NCBI GenBank assembly: GCA_041874725.1
Contig: CP097466.1
Span: 3,410,001-3,474,000, forward strand
DNA: 64,000 nucleotides
Direction of reading: 5' to 3'
Origin: Duganella sp. BuS-21
GTDB taxonomy: Bacteria > Pseudomonadota > Gammaproteobacteria > Burkholderiales > Burkholderiaceae_D
A program made the position numbers and the translations under genes. Shown piece after piece: positions 1 to 9,063 of this stretch (position 1 is the first letter of the stretch; every line of letters begins with the position of its first letter). Below the pieces are notes generated by a model, which was not told the DNA's origin, made no database searches, and saw only the letters and a list, made by a program, of their open reading frames with translations.

Positions 1-707
1 TCACCAACACCGTCTACGAGCAGGCTGACAGCCTGAAGCCGGTGGCCGACAAGCTGGGCCTGAAGATTGAGACCGCCGCCGGCGTATCGCGCAATCCGTC
101 GCCGATGGCTGCGGCTGCGCCCTACAACAACGCCAAGTTCCTGGCCGCGCTGTTCTCCAACGAATCGCTGAGCAACAAGCGCAACACCGAAGCGGTGGAA
201 ACCGCGCCGAGCACCCTGGTGGCCGGCCGCATCGTCGAGTTCAAGCCTGCCAACAAGCGTCCGCTGGCTGAAGTCGATGCGCAGATCCGTCAGCGCGTGA
301 CCATCGAAGAAGCGGCCAAGCTGGCCGCCAAGGCCGGTGAAGAGAAGCTGGTCGCGTTCAAGAAATCGGGCGAAGCAACGGGCTTCGGCGCCGCCAAGCT
401 GGTGTCGCGTGCCAAGGTTGAAGGCATCAACGGCCTGGCCATGCAGTCGATCATGAAGGCCGACGTCAGCAAGCTGCCGGCCTATGTCGGTGTCGATGTG
501 CCGGGCATGGGTTACGGCCTGTACCGCATCGGCAAAGTGCAGCAGCCAGCCCAGCTGGATGAAGCGCAGCGCAAGCAGGAAGCCGAGCAAATCGGCACCA
601 TCGTGGCGCAGCAGGAGATGGCTCAGTACCTTGAGCTGCTCAAGCAAAAAGCCAAGGTGAAAATCCTGAAGCCGATTACCACGGCAACCGTGACTGAAGT
701 GAAATAA
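1..707 (+). CDS. ppiD: Peptidyl-prolyl cis-trans isomerase PpiD, C-terminal part
   Basis: The reading frame is open from base 3 to the TAA at 705-707, so about 234 C-terminal residues are present and the start lies outside the window. The first visible residues (TNTVYEQADSLKPVADKL) match the segment that follows the parvulin domain in PpiD, an inner-membrane-anchored periplasmic chaperone that acts on outer-membrane proteins leaving the Sec translocon. The visible part is the C-terminal SurA/PpiD chaperone-like region, rich in Ala, Lys and Gln helices. The parvulin active site and the N-terminal membrane anchor are not in the window. An in-frame GTG at 42 is not a real start because the homology continues upstream of it. 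Identification rests on family recall and could only be confused with another SurA-like protein. Confidence 0.85.
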   Translation, partial: TNTVYEQADSLKPVADKLGLKIETAAGVSRNPSPMAAAAPYNNAKFLAALFSNESLSNKRNTEAVETAPSTLVAGRIVEFKPANKRPLAEVDAQIRQRVTIEEAAKLAAKAGEEKLVAFKKSGEATGFGAAKLVSRAKVEGINGLAMQSIMKADVSKLPAYVGVDVPGMGYGLYRIGKVQQPAQLDEAQRKQEAEQIGTIVAQQEMAQYLELLKQKAKVKILKPITTATVTEVK

Positions 708-710
708 AAA

Positions 711-737
711 AAGGCCGCTCAAATTGAGCGGCCTTTT
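711..737 (+). terminator. Bidirectional intrinsic terminator
   Basis: Arms GGCCGCTC and GAGCGGCC around an AT loop, preceded by an A-run and followed by six T's. It lies between the end of ppiD and the convergent end of mnmH, overlaps the mnmH stop codon region, and can terminate both. Confidence 0.9.
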
Positions 738-1793
738 TTACATGGCGAGCAATTGTCGCGCGGCGGCCGCGAAGGCCTCGGCGCCGATATCGTCCAGATG
801 CAGCGGCAGCGCCTGGCCGTAGCGGACGAAGTTGCGGTCGATCGAGCGCAGGTAGGCGGGATCGTAGTGCTGGGCCAGCAGTTCGTCGACCAGCTCGGGC
901 ATGCGGCCGGCTTGCGACATGGCCTGCCAGTGCGCGATCTTCTCCTTGCCGTGCAGCTGGGTCAGATGCTCAAGCTGCGTATTCAGCGACGCCGGGCTGA
1001 CCAGGAAATGCTGGTAGTCCTCCATTAGCAGCCGCACGCGGTCCTGGCGCGACAAGGTGAGCGCGATGCAGTCCGCGCCGCGCATGGTTGCCATCAGCGC
1101 CGCCGGCACGCGGACGTTGCCGACCTTTTTGCTTTCCGCTTCCACAAATACCGGCCGCGCCGGATCGAAGCGGCGCAGCACCTCCCACACGCGGGTCTCA
1201 AAGGCCTTCTGGCTCGGCTGCGGCTGGCTGGGCAGGTGGCCCAGCACCGAGCCGCGATGCGCGGCCAGCAGCTCCAGATCCAGCACTTGCGCGCCTTGCG
1301 CGGCCAGCACCTCCAGCAGGCGGCTCTTGCCGCTGCCGGTGGTGCCGCACACCACTTTAAAATTCAGTTGCGGCGCATCTTCCAACGCCGTGTTGACCTG
1401 CTGGCGGAAAGCCTTGTAGCCGCCGTCCAGCTGCGCCACCGGCCAGCCGATCTTGGCCAGGATATGCGCCATCGACCCGCTGCGATTGCCGCCGCGCCAG
1501 CAGTAGACCAGCGGGCGCCACTCGCGCGGCTGGTCGATCCACAGCGTTTCAATGTACTGCGCTATATTGCGGGCGACCAGCGCCGCGCCGAGCTTTTTGG
1601 CCTCGAACGAGCCGATTTGCTTGTACATGGTGCCGACGCGGATGCGCTGCTCGTCGTCCAGCACCGGCGCGTTGATGGCGCCGGGCAGGTGGTCGAGCGC
1701 GAACTCGCCCGGACTGCGGGCGTCGATGATGGCGTCGAAGCTATCGAGTTGGGCGAGCACCTGGTCGATGCTGAGTATTTCAGGGTACTTCAT
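738..1793 (-). CDS. mnmH: tRNA 2-selenouridine synthase MnmH (SelU)
   Basis: 351 residues, full family length. MnmH replaces the sulfur of 2-thiouridine at the tRNA wobble position 34 (Lys, Glu, Gln tRNAs) with selenium, through a geranylated intermediate. An N-terminal rhodanese domain (about 1-130) carries the catalytic loop VYCWRGGNRSG with Cys98. It is followed by a P-loop domain with GTTGSGKS at 150-157, which binds the tRNA/geranyl substrate. The ATG at 1793 overlaps the stop of the upstream tesA gene in an ATGA junction, so the two are translationally coupled. The usual selenophosphate synthase partner selD is not adjacent here; without it elsewhere in the genome the enzyme could only geranylate. 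Confidence 0.93.
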   Translation of the reverse strand: MKYPEILSIDQVLAQLDSFDAIIDARSPGEFALDHLPGAINAPVLDDEQRIRVGTMYKQIGSFEAKKLGAALVARNIAQYIETLWIDQPREWRPLVYCWRGGNRSGSMAHILAKIGWPVAQLDGGYKAFRQQVNTALEDAPQLNFKVVCGTTGSGKSRLLEVLAAQGAQVLDLELLAAHRGSVLGHLPSQPQPSQKAFETRVWEVLRRFDPARPVFVEAESKKVGNVRVPAALMATMRGADCIALTLSRQDRVRLLMEDYQHFLVSPASLNTQLEHLTQLHGKEKIAHWQAMSQAGRMPELVDELLAQHYDPAYLRSIDRNFVRYGQALPLHLDDIGAEAFAAAARQLLAM

Positions 1794-2428
1794 TTGGCCT
1801 TGATGGTTTTCTGCAGGGTGGGCCAGATATTGGCAAGAATAATGGCATGGGCCTCGGCCAGCGGATGCAGGCGGTCGGGCTGGAACAGCTGCGGCTGGTC
1901 GGCCACGCCGTCCAGCATAAAGGGCACCAGCGGCGCCTTGATGTCCTTGCTCAGCGTGCCGTACATGGCGAAGAACTTGTCGGCGTAGTCGCGGCCGTAG
2001 TTGGGCGGCATGCGCATGCCGATCAACATCACCTTGGCGTCGGCCTTGGCGGCGGCGTCGCTCATGGCGCGCAGGTTGGACTGGGCGGCGGCCACCGGCA
2101 GGCCGCGCAGGCCGTCGTTGGCGCCCAGTTCGATCACCACCAGGTCGGGCTTGTACTTGTTCAGCAAGGCCGGCAGGCGCGAGCGGCCGCCGCTGGTGGT
2201 CTCGCCGCTGACGCTGGCGTTGACCAGCACCGCATCGATATTATTTTGCTTGAGTTTGCGTTCGGCCAACGCGACCCAGCCGGTGCCGCGCGCCAGGCCA
2301 TATTCGGCCGACAAACTATCTCCGAGCACAAGCACGGTTTTTGGTGCAGAATAGGCGCTCGCCGCTGCCGACAGCAGGAGCAGGGCGGCCACGTACTTAC
2401 CCGATAAACGTTTGAATAGACTCAGCAT
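1790..2428 (-). CDS. tesA: TesA-type SGNH esterase (acyl-CoA thioesterase I / lysophospholipase L1)
   Basis: 212 residues with a signal peptide (MLSLFKRLSGKYVAALLLLS then AAASAYSA), so periplasmic. SGNH hydrolase blocks are present: VLGDSLSAEYG with nucleophile Ser38, a Gly in the block-II loop, GANDGLRG, and the Asp/His pair in DRLHP near the C-terminus. Family members hydrolyse acyl-CoA, lysophospholipid or arylester substrates; the actual substrate cannot be read from sequence. The ATG at 2428 was chosen because it gives a clean signal peptide and has an AGGGAA ribosome-binding site 8 bases upstream; upstream in-frame sequence is the reverse of the ATPase gene. The divergent ABC ATPase begins at 2427, reproducing the E. 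coli tesA-ybbA arrangement. Confidence 0.9.
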   Translation of the reverse strand: MLSLFKRLSGKYVAALLLLSAAASAYSAPKTVLVLGDSLSAEYGLARGTGWVALAERKLKQNNIDAVLVNASVSGETTSGGRSRLPALLNKYKPDLVVIELGANDGLRGLPVAAAQSNLRAMSDAAAKADAKVMLIGMRMPPNYGRDYADKFFAMYGTLSKDIKAPLVPFMLDGVADQPQLFQPDRLHPLAEAHAIILANIWPTLQKTIKAK

Positions 2429-3179
2429 GCCAGATTTCCCTAATGCATCAACACATTTCATCCCGGATGGTCCGGCGTTAGCATCCTCGCCGGTTGCTGC
2501 GGCGACGACGGCGGCGCAATCGGCGATCGTGGTCAGCGGTCTGGCCAAGCGCGTTGCCGACGCCAGCGGCGAGCTGACGATTTTGCACGAGGTGGATTTT
2601 ACCGTGCAAAAGGCCGAGACGCTGGCGATAGTTGGCGCCTCGGGCTCGGGCAAGTCGACGCTGCTGGGGTTATTGGCCGGGCTGGACACGCCCAGCGCCG
2701 GCACCGTGGTGCTCGACGGCGTCGATATTTATGCCTTGGACGAGGATGGGCGGGCGGCGCTGCGCATGGCAAAGCTGGGCTTCGTGTTCCAGTCGTTCCA
2801 GCTCTTGGCGCATCTGACGGCGCTGGAAAACGTCATGCTGCCGCTGGAACTGGCGGGCGTGGCGCAAGCGCGCGAGCGGGCCGAAGCGATGCTGGCGCGG
2901 GTCGGGCTGTCGAGCCGCCTGAAACATTATCCGAAATACCTGTCGGGCGGCGAGCAACAGCGCGTGGCGCTGGCGCGCGCCTTCGTCACCGAGCCACCGC
3001 TGCTGTTTGCCGACGAACCGACCGGCAGCCTGGACGCCGCCACCGGTGAAGCGGTAATCCAGCTCATGTTTGAGCTCAACCGCCAGCACGGCTCGACCCT
3101 GGTCCTGGTCACCCACGACCAAGCCATGGCCGCCCGCTGCCGCCGCACCATCACCATCGCCGCCGGCCGCCTCATTTAA
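2427..3179 (+). CDS. ABC transporter ATP-binding protein, YbbA/LolD type
   Basis: 250 residues. Walker A GASGSGKST, Q-loop VFQSFQL, signature LSGGEQQRVALARA, Walker B LLFADEPTGSLD and the switch His (VTHD) are all intact. This is the MacB/LolD/YbbA family, whose members power FtsX-like permeases acting on lipoproteins or the envelope. E. coli YbbA sits divergent to tesA exactly as here. No YbbP-like permease follows: the next 150 bases hold a repeat and then a convergent gene, so the partner must lie elsewhere. The start is uncertain. ATG 2427 shares its bases with the tesA start (CATG), and the first 35 or so residues (Ala/Pro-rich) are poorly conserved, so an internal GTG is possible. Confidence 0.88.
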   Translation: MPDFPNASTHFIPDGPALASSPVAAATTAAQSAIVVSGLAKRVADASGELTILHEVDFTVQKAETLAIVGASGSGKSTLLGLLAGLDTPSAGTVVLDGVDIYALDEDGRAALRMAKLGFVFQSFQLLAHLTALENVMLPLELAGVAQARERAEAMLARVGLSSRLKHYPKYLSGGEQQRVALARAFVTEPPLLFADEPTGSLDAATGEAVIQLMFELNRQHGSTLVLVTHDQAMAARCRRTITIAAGRLI

Positions 3180-3193
3180 CGTCTGACCCCAAT

Positions 3194-3306
3194 GCCCTTA
3201 AGTTAAGCGATGTCGTCCCGGCGAAAGCCTGGATCCATGCTGAGCTAGCGGGGCATGCGCCTTATGGATTCCCGCATTCGCGGGAATGACAGCTTAACTT
3301 AACGGC
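3194..3306. repeat. MITE-like repeat, copy 1
   Basis: 113-bp element bounded by inverted repeats GCCCTTAAGTTAAGC and GCTTAACTTAACGGC. Inside are two hairpins (GTCCCGGCGAAAGCC..., and TTCCCGCATTCGCGGGAA). It is nearly identical, in opposite orientation, to the element at 34179-34312. It sits between convergent 3' ends. No coding capacity, so any movement would need a transposase in trans. Confidence 0.85.
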
Positions 3307-3327
3307 GTAGGAACCGACCTCGACGTT

Positions 3328-4833
3328 TTAGCGGCTGTGGTGTTGAACCATGCGGTTCAGGGCCACGCGGATGGCGGGGATGAGTTCGGCGGCGGTGAGG
3401 CCGATCGGGCCCGTGCCTTCGCTTACCAGCACATCGGCCGCCATGCCGTGCAGCCACACCGCCGCCAACGCCGCTTCCCACTGCGGCCAGCCTTGTGCCA
3501 GCAGCGCGCCGCACAAGCCCGCCAGCACGTCGCCCGTGCCGGCCGTCGCCAGCGCCGGATTGCCGGTGGTGTTAATGACCGCGTCGCCATTCGGCGCAGC
3601 GATGACCGTCCCCGATCCCTTCAAGATGAGCACCGCGTGCAGCCGCGTCGCCAGCGTGCGCGCGGCGGCCAGGCGGTCCGCTTGCACCGCGCCTATCGTC
3701 GTGCCCAGCAGACGTGCCGCTTCCAGCGGATGCGGCGTCAACACCACCGCCGCCGGCCGCTGCGCCAATGCGGTCTGCAACGACGGGTTGGCCGCCAGCA
3801 GGTTGAGGGCGTCGGCGTCGGCCAGCAGCGCGCTGCCGCAGCCGATGGCGCGCGCCAGCAATTCGTGCGCAGCCGCCGAGTTGCCCAAGCCCGGACCGAT
3901 GACCAGCGTCGCCAGGCTGAGGTCGAAGTCGCCGGCGCTGCGGCACATCAATTCAGGCTGGCCCGGATCGCTGGCCAGCGCTTCTTCTGGAAACAGCGCG
4001 TAGACCCGCCCGGCGCCGCTGTTGAGCGCAGCCCGCGCCGCCAGGATGGGCGCGCCGCTCATGCCGCGCGCGCCGCCGATCACCGCGACGTTGCCGTAAC
4101 TGCCCTTGTGCGAGTTGTGACGCCGCGCCCGCAGGTGACGTGCAAAGAATTTGACGTCGTTCAGGTGCAACTGCGACGGCGCGTAGTGGCCGGCGTCGAT
4201 GTCGAGCCGCGCCACATCGACCAGCCCCGCGTAGTCGCGGCCGTCGCAGGTATGCAGGCCCGGCTTGTTGCCGATGAAGGTGAGCGTGTGCGTGGCGTGG
4301 ATGGCGACGCCGTCCGGCCCGACCACGGCGCCGCTGTCCGCATCCAGGCCGCTGGGAACGTCCAGCGCCAGCACGTTGCAGCGCAGCTGGTTGATGCCAT
4401 CGGCCAGCGCGCGGAACTCGCCGCCCAACGGGCGCTTCAGGCCGATGCCGAACAGGCCGTCCACCACCAGATGCCATTCCGCGCCGCCGATGTCGGCATC
4501 GCCCCAAGCGCGGAAGCGGGCGTCGCTGACCTTGGCGCGCTGCAGCGCCGCCTCGCGCTCGGCGGAGGCGGCGCCGGCCGGCGCGAAGTGTATCAGCGTC
4601 ACGTGCGCGCCGGTGTACGAAATGTGGGCCGCCGCCTCCAGCGCATCGCCGCCGTTGTCGCCGGGCCCGGCCAGCACCAGCACGCGCGCCTGCGTGGTGG
4701 CGAAGGGCAGCAGGTCCAGCGCGGCGTTGGCTGCGGCCTGGCCGGCGCGCTGCATCAGCGCGCCCGCTGGCAGCACGGCGGCTGCGGCGCGCTCGATGGC
4801 GCGGATCTCGGCGACGGAGTAGAGGGGATTCAT
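3328..4833 (-). CDS. nnr: Bifunctional NAD(P)H-hydrate repair enzyme (epimerase + ADP-dependent dehydratase)
   Basis: 501 residues. The YjeF_N domain (about 1-215, with GPGDNGGDALEAA near residue 57) epimerises S/R forms of damaged NAD(P)H hydrate. The C-terminal ribokinase-like domain (about 225-495) carries IGPGLGNS, VLTPHPLEAARLLG and the anion-hole/catalytic loop AGTGDVLAG, and dehydrates the S form at the expense of ADP. Together they restore NAD(P)H. It stands alone, divergent from the oxoprolinase gene with 96 bases between. It is convergent with the ATPase gene, from which it is separated by the repeat. Length and domain order match bacterial Nnr. Confidence 0.95.
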   Translation of the reverse strand: MNPLYSVAEIRAIERAAAAVLPAGALMQRAGQAAANAALDLLPFATTQARVLVLAGPGDNGGDALEAAAHISYTGAHVTLIHFAPAGAASAEREAALQRAKVSDARFRAWGDADIGGAEWHLVVDGLFGIGLKRPLGGEFRALADGINQLRCNVLALDVPSGLDADSGAVVGPDGVAIHATHTLTFIGNKPGLHTCDGRDYAGLVDVARLDIDAGHYAPSQLHLNDVKFFARHLRARRHNSHKGSYGNVAVIGGARGMSGAPILAARAALNSGAGRVYALFPEEALASDPGQPELMCRSAGDFDLSLATLVIGPGLGNSAAAHELLARAIGCGSALLADADALNLLAANPSLQTALAQRPAAVVLTPHPLEAARLLGTTIGAVQADRLAAARTLATRLHAVLILKGSGTVIAAPNGDAVINTTGNPALATAGTGDVLAGLCGALLAQGWPQWEAALAAVWLHGMAADVLVSEGTGPIGLTAAELIPAIRVALNRMVQHHSR

Positions 4834-4894
4834 GGTGCTATTTTAACATCGATATTTCTGCGCGCGCCGCTGGTGTGCAGGCCGCCGGCGGCAC

Positions 4895-4926
4895 TACAAT
4901 AGACGCTTCACAACGAGGCGAGGCAC
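4895..4926 (+). promoter_or_regulatory. Putative -10 box and ribosome-binding site of the oxoprolinase gene
   Basis: TACAAT at 4895-4900 resembles a sigma-70 -10 box and AGGCGAGG (4916-4923) precedes the ATG at 4930. No convincing -35 hexamer is seen, so the promoter call is weak; the ribosome-binding site is good. Confidence 0.4.
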
Positions 4927-4929
4927 GGC

Positions 4930-7900
4930 ATGGATTGGCAATTCTGGATAGACCGCGGCGGTACGTTCACCGATATCGTGGCGCGCGCGCCCGATGGCCG
5001 GCTACGCACGCTCAAGCTGCTGTCCGAGAATCCCGAACACTATGCCGACGCCGCCATCGCCGGCATCCGCCAGCTGATGGGCGTGGCCAAGGGCAAGCCG
5101 ATTCCGGTGGCGCAGATCGGCGCCGTCAAGATGGGCACCACGGTGGCCACCAACGCGCTGCTCGAACGCAAGGGCGAGCCGACCGCGCTGGCCATCACGC
5201 GCGGCTTCCGCGACGCGCTGCGCATCGCCTACCAGAACCGTCCGCGCCTGTTCGACCGCCACATCGTGCTGCCCGAGCTGTTGTACAGCCACGTGATCGA
5301 GATCGACGAACGCGTCGGCGCGCACGGCGACACCGTGACGGCGCTCGACCTGACGGCCGCGCGCGCCGGCCTGGCGCAAGCCTACGACATGGGACTGCGC
5401 TCGCTGGCGGTGGTGTTCATGCACGGCTACCGCTATCACGCGCACGAAATCCGCGTGGCCGACCTGGCGCGCGAGATGGGCTTTACGCAGGTGTCGGTGT
5501 CGCACGAGATCAGCCCGATGATGAAGCTGGTGGCACGCGGCGACACCACCGTGGTCGATGCCTACCTGTCGCCCATCCTGCGGCGCTATGTCGACCAGGT
5601 GGCGCAGGAGCTGCCTGGTGTGAACCTGCAGTTCATGCAGTCCAACGGCGGCCTGACCGATGCGCGCGCCTTCCAGGGCAAGGACTCCATCCTCAGCGGC
5701 CCGGCCGGCGGCATCGTCGGCATGGTCCGCGCCAGCAAGCTGGCCGGCTTTGACAAGGTGATCGGCTTCGACATGGGCGGCACTTCGACCGACGTCTCGC
5801 ACTATTCGGGAGAATTCGAGCGCGTGTTCGAAACCCAGGTGGCCGGCGTGCGCATGCGCGCGCCGATGATGAGCATCCACACGGTGGCGGCGGGCGGCGG
5901 CTCGGTGCTGCATTTCGACGGCAGCCGTTATCGCGTGGGGCCGGACAGCGCGGGCGCCAATCCCGGCCCGGCCAGCTACCGGCGCGGCGGGCCGCTGGCG
6001 GTCACCGACTGCAACGTCATGCTGGGCAAGATCCAGCCGGCCCACTTCCCGCAGCTGTTCGGCGCCGACGGCAAGCAGGCGCTGGACGCTGCCACGGTGC
6101 GCGATCGCTTCACCGAGATGGCCGAACAGATCGCCGCCGCCACCGGCAAGGACACCCCGCCAGAGCAGGTGGCCGAAGGCTTCCTCGATATCGCGGTGGG
6201 CAATATGGCCAACGCCATCAAGCAGATTTCCGTGCAACGCGGCCATGACGTGACTGAATACGCGCTCACCAGCTTCGGCGGCGCCGGCGGTCAGCACGCC
6301 TGCCTGGTGGCCGATGCGCTGGGCATGAAGACGGTGTTCGTCCATTCGCTGGCCGGCGTGATGTCGGCCTACGGCATGGGCCTGGCCGACCAGACGGCGA
6401 TGCGCGAAGCGGCGGTCGAGATCCGTCTGAATGCCGACGCCTACGACGACCTGGAAGCGCGCCTGCACGCGCTGGGCCGCCAGGCGCGCGCCGACCTCCA
6501 TCACCAGCAGGTGGAAGACCAGCGCATCACGCTGATCCGCCGCGTGCACCTGCGCTACGAAGGCACGGACACTGCGCTGATCGTACTGTTCGATACGCTC
6601 GAGAGCATGCGGGCGCAGTTCGAGGCCGCCTACCGCAAGCGTTATTCCTTCCTGATGCAGTCGCGCGCGCTGATCGTGGAGGCGGTGTCGGTGGAGGCGG
6701 TCGGCAAGTCGGATGCGCCGGCCGAATCGGTGGAGCCGGCCGCGCGCCGCGTCTCCGGCCTGATGCCGCACGCGGTGGTGCCGATGTACACCGCCGGCAA
6801 GTGGCGCCAGACCGGCTTGTACCAGCGCTCGGCCACGCGCATCGGCGATGTCATCAAAGGCCCGGCCATCATCGCCGAGGCCAACGCCACCACCATCGTG
6901 GAAACCGGCTGGCAGGCCGAGGTCTCGCTGCACGATCACCTGGTGCTGAAACGCTTGGCCGCGTTGCCGGAACGGCGCGCCATCGGCACCACGGCCGATC
7001 CCGTGATGCTGGAAATCTTCAACAACCTGTTTATGTCGATCGCCGAGCAAATGGGACTGCGGCTGCAGAACACGGCGTATTCGGTCAACATCAAGGAGCG
7101 GCTCGATTTCAGCTGTGCCATCTTCGACGCCGATGGCAACCTGATCGCCAACGCGCCGCACATGCCGGTACACCTCGGTTCCATGGGCGAGAGCATCAAG
7201 ACCGTGATGCGCGAAAACGCCGGCCGCATGCGTCCCGGCGACGTCTTCATGCTCAACGATCCCTACAATGGCGGCACGCACTTGCCGGACGTGACGGTGA
7301 TTACGCCGGTGTTCGACGAAGCGGACGAACATATTCTGTTCTACGTCGGCTCGCGCGGCCACCACGCCGACATCGGCGGCACCACGCCGGGTTCGATGCC
7401 GCCGGATTCGCGCGTGATTGAGGAAGAAGGCGTCTTGATCAACAACTTCAGGCTGATCGACGGCGGCCGTCTGCTGGAGGCGGAGACGCGCGCGCTGCTG
7501 GCAAGCGCGCGCCACCCTGCGCGCAATCCCGACCAGAACATGGCAGACTTGCGCGCGCAGGTCGCCGCCAATCAGAAGGGCGTGGACGAGCTGCGCAAGA
7601 TGGTGGCGCACTTCGGCCTGTGTGTGGTGCAGGCCTACATGGGTCACGTGCAGGACAACGCCGAGGAAGCGGTGCGCCGCGTGATTTCGGCGCTGAAGGA
7701 TGGCGCCTTCACGCTGCCGCTCGATAACGGCGCGCAGATCCAGGTGGCGGTACGCGTGGACCAGGCGGCGCGCAGCGCGGAGATCGACTTCAGCGGCACC
7801 TCGGCGCAGCTGGAGAACAACTTCAACGCGCCGTCGGCCGTGTGCATGGCGGCGGTGCTGTACGTGTTCCGCACGCTGGTGGACGACGAGATCCCGCTCA

Positions 7901-8526
7901 ACGCCGGCTGCCTCAAGCCGCTGAAGGTGATCATCCCGCAGGGCTCGATGCTCAATCCGGTCTACCCGGCCTCGGTCGTCTCCGGCAATGTGGAGACCTC
8001 GACCTGCATCACCAACGCGCTGTTCGGCGCGCTGGGCGTGATGGCGGCGGCGCAGGGTACCATGAACAACTTCACCTTCGGCAACGAGAAATACCAGTAC
8101 TACGAAACCATCAGCGGCGGCTCCGGTGCCGGCGAGGGCTTCGACGGCACGAGCGTGGTGCAGACCAATATGACCAACTCGCGCCTGACCGATCCCGAGA
8201 TTTTGGAATTCCGCTTCCCGGTGCGGCTCGACAGCTACGAGATCAGGCCGGGCAGCGGCGGCGCCGGGCGCTGGCACGGCGGTAATGGCGGCGTGCGCAA
8301 GGTGCGCTTCCTGGAACCGATGACGGCGGCCATCCTGTCCAACAACCGCATCCATGCGCCGTTCGGCATGGCCGGCGGCGAGCCGGGCGCGCTGGGCCGC
8401 AACAGCGTGCAGCGTGCGGATGGCAGTGTCGAGGTGCTGGGCCACATCGGCAAGATTGATATGCAGCGGGGCGATGTGTTCATCATCGAGACGCCGGGCG
8501 GTGGCGGCTTTGGTCCGTCAATTTAA
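4930..8526 (+). CDS. ATP-dependent 5-oxoprolinase (fused hydantoinase A/B subunits)
   Basis: 1198 residues in one chain. The N-terminal HyuA-type half (about 1-690) begins with the typical [12 protein letters not shown] nucleotide-binding strand and contains [12 protein letters not shown] and [11 protein letters not shown]. The C-terminal HyuB half (about 695-1195) has [13 protein letters not shown] and ends in a glycine-rich tail (PGGGGFG). The single-chain OPLAH type cleaves 5-oxo-L-proline to glutamate with ATP, salvaging cyclised glutamate from glutathione or protein turnover. Hydantoinases share the fold, so substrate is inferred from the fusion and length. No PxpABC-type genes or transporters are adjacent. 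The TAA stop (8524-8526) lies inside the first palindromic box in front of the HTH gene, where a 309-bp duplication begins. Confidence 0.9.
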   Translation: MDWQFWIDRGGTFTDIVARAPDGRLRTLKLLSENPEHYADAAIAGIRQLMGVAKGKPIPVAQIGAVKMGTTVATNALLERKGEPTALAITRGFRDALRIAYQNRPRLFDRHIVLPELLYSHVIEIDERVGAHGDTVTALDLTAARAGLAQAYDMGLRSLAVVFMHGYRYHAHEIRVADLAREMGFTQVSVSHEISPMMKLVARGDTTVVDAYLSPILRRYVDQVAQELPGVNLQFMQSNGGLTDARAFQGKDSILSGPAGGIVGMVRASKLAGFDKVIGFDMGGTSTDVSHYSGEFERVFETQVAGVRMRAPMMSIHTVAAGGGSVLHFDGSRYRVGPDSAGANPGPASYRRGGPLAVTDCNVMLGKIQPAHFPQLFGADGKQALDAATVRDRFTEMAEQIAAATGKDTPPEQVAEGFLDIAVGNMANAIKQISVQRGHDVTEYALTSFGGAGGQHACLVADALGMKTVFVHSLAGVMSAYGMGLADQTAMREAAVEIRLNADAYDDLEARLHALGRQARADLHHQQVEDQRITLIRRVHLRYEGTDTALIVLFDTLESMRAQFEAAYRKRYSFLMQSRALIVEAVSVEAVGKSDAPAESVEPAARRVSGLMPHAVVPMYTAGKWRQTGLYQRSATRIGDVIKGPAIIAEANATTIVETGWQAEVSLHDHLVLKRLAALPERRAIGTTADPVMLEIFNNLFMSIAEQMGLRLQNTAYSVNIKERLDFSCAIFDADGNLIANAPHMPVHLGSMGESIKTVMRENAGRMRPGDVFMLNDPYNGGTHLPDVTVITPVFDEADEHILFYVGSRGHHADIGGTTPGSMPPDSRVIEEEGVLINNFRLIDGGRLLEAETRALLASARHPARNPDQNMADLRAQVAANQKGVDELRKMVAHFGLCVVQAYMGHVQDNAEEAVRRVISALKDGAFTLPLDNGAQIQVAVRVDQAARSAEIDFSGTSAQLENNFNAPSAVCMAAVLYVFRTLVDDEIPLNAGCLKPLKVIIPQGSMLNPVYPASVVSGNVETSTCITNALFGALGVMAAAQGTMNNFTFGNEKYQYYETISGGSGAGEGFDGTSVVQTNMTNSRLTDPEILEFRFPVRLDSYEIRPGSGGAGRWHGGNGGVRKVRFLEPMTAAILSNNRIHAPFGMAGGEPGALGRNSVQRADGSVEVLGHIGKIDMQRGDVFIIETPGGGGFGPSI

Positions 8527-8562
8527 GTTGGCAGTCTGGTGCTCGTCAATTAAAGTTGACGC
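8517..8562 (+). promoter_or_regulatory. Promoter/operator of HTH copy 1
   Basis: Same layout as at 9064-9109. Box 1 is degenerate (GTCAATTTAAGTTGGC, 8517-8532), box 2 is intact (GTCAATTAAAGTTGAC, 8545-8560). The -35 is TTGGCA (8528-8533) and the -10 TAAAGT (8551-8556), with the ATG 6 bases after the -10. Confidence 0.5.
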
Positions 8563-8775
8563 ATGACCGCTCTCCATCAACTGACGATTCCTGACGAGCC
8601 CGGCGACGCCATGGCGGCGGCGCTGGCTTTGCGCGATCTGGCTGACCAGATCGAACGCAAGGCCGTCAGGCGGGCGCTGGACGACGGCTGGACCTGGGCC
8701 CAGATCGCTGAAGCGCTTGGCGTCAGCAAGCAGGCCGCCCACAAAAAGCATGCAGCGAATCTGGCGCGCGGCTGA
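8563..8775 (+). CDS. Small helix-turn-helix protein, copy 1
   Basis: 70 residues. The C-terminal half reads as a helix-turn-helix (TWAQIAEALGVSKQAAHKKH), of the Sigma-70 region 4/AsnC-like type. The N-terminal half is a short Ala-rich helix. It differs from copy 2 only in the last residue (Gly instead of Asp). It has the same upstream boxes as copy 2, although box 1 has one substitution in its inverted repeat (TTGGC). No Shine-Dalgarno sequence precedes the ATG. The downstream gene of this copy is a 36-base remnant, so this copy has lost its partner. Likely a DNA-binding autoregulator; the target is inferred from the boxes, not shown. Confidence 0.75.
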   Translation: MTALHQLTIPDEPGDAMAAALALRDLADQIERKAVRRALDDGWTWAQIAEALGVSKQAAHKKHAANLARG

Positions 8776-8788
8776 CCGGAGATGAACG

Positions 8789-8824
8789 ATGTTTGCAAAA
8801 CTTAAGTAGCGCTGGCAAGACACG
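8789..8824 (+). pseudogene. 5' remnant of the Clp-N protein gene
   Basis: First 36 bases of the gene that is complete at 9336. The seventh codon is TAG where the intact copy has CAG, and homology stops at 8824, where the palindromic element region begins. Only MFAKLK could be made. Confidence 0.8.
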
Positions 8825-8835
8825 AAAGCAAACAG

Positions 8836-9015
8836 AGCAAACAGGGTCAGCTCAGCAAACAGGGTCAGCTCTGTCATTCGGACAGACGGACCGCTTCTTT
8901 GATTTATATCAATGCACAAAGTTCGGCATTTTTTCGTATTGATATATATCAAAGATTCGTATCAGCTGTCCAAATGACAGAGCTGACCCCCGAATTGCGG
9001 ACCCCCGAATTGCGG
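8836..9015. repeat. Palindromic element with tandem ends
   Basis: AT-richer insert between the two 309-bp copies. It starts with two adjacent copies of AGCAAACAGGGTCAGCTC (8836-8853, 8854-8871) and ends with two of ACCCCCGAATTGCGG (8986-9000, 9001-9015). The stretch 8861-8885 is the inverted complement of 8966-8990 with two mismatches. A second nested inverted repeat lies inside (TCTTTGATTTATATCAAT against ATTGATATATATCAAAGA). The whole can fold into one long hairpin. No gene is seen. The rest of the gene-free stretch to 9062 shows nothing recognisable. Confidence 0.75.
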
Positions 9016-9063
9016 TGCGGCTATGCGTTCCGCCGCGAAATATCTGGCTGGTGGGTTCGGCTC

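Larger units (their letters stand above)
8516..8824 (+). repeat. 309-bp direct repeat, left copy
   Basis: Runs from the end of the oxoprolinase gene through the HTH gene to the first 36 bases of a Clp-N gene. The right copy is at 9063-9371 with a constant offset of 547 bases and no indels; only about ten substitutions are seen. Confidence 0.9.

Noticed and set aside
1236..1988. 250-residue rightward frame across mnmH and tesA
   Set aside because: Crosses two real leftward genes and is His/Arg/Gln-rich like other mirror frames.
3181..3330. Target duplication around MITE copy 1
   Set aside because: No direct repeat of 5 bases or more could be matched at both edges, only an AACGTC/GACGTT inverted hexamer further out; left as unresolved.
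5002..8445. 1147-residue open frame antisense to the oxoprolinase gene
   Set aside because: Its composition (His, Arg, Ala, Gln-rich) is the usual mirror of a GC-rich gene; the opposite strand encodes a full conserved enzyme.
8836..9015. Tandem and inverted units considered as a CRISPR array
   Set aside because: Only two adjacent units at each end, no spacers, no cas genes; a long hairpin explains it better.
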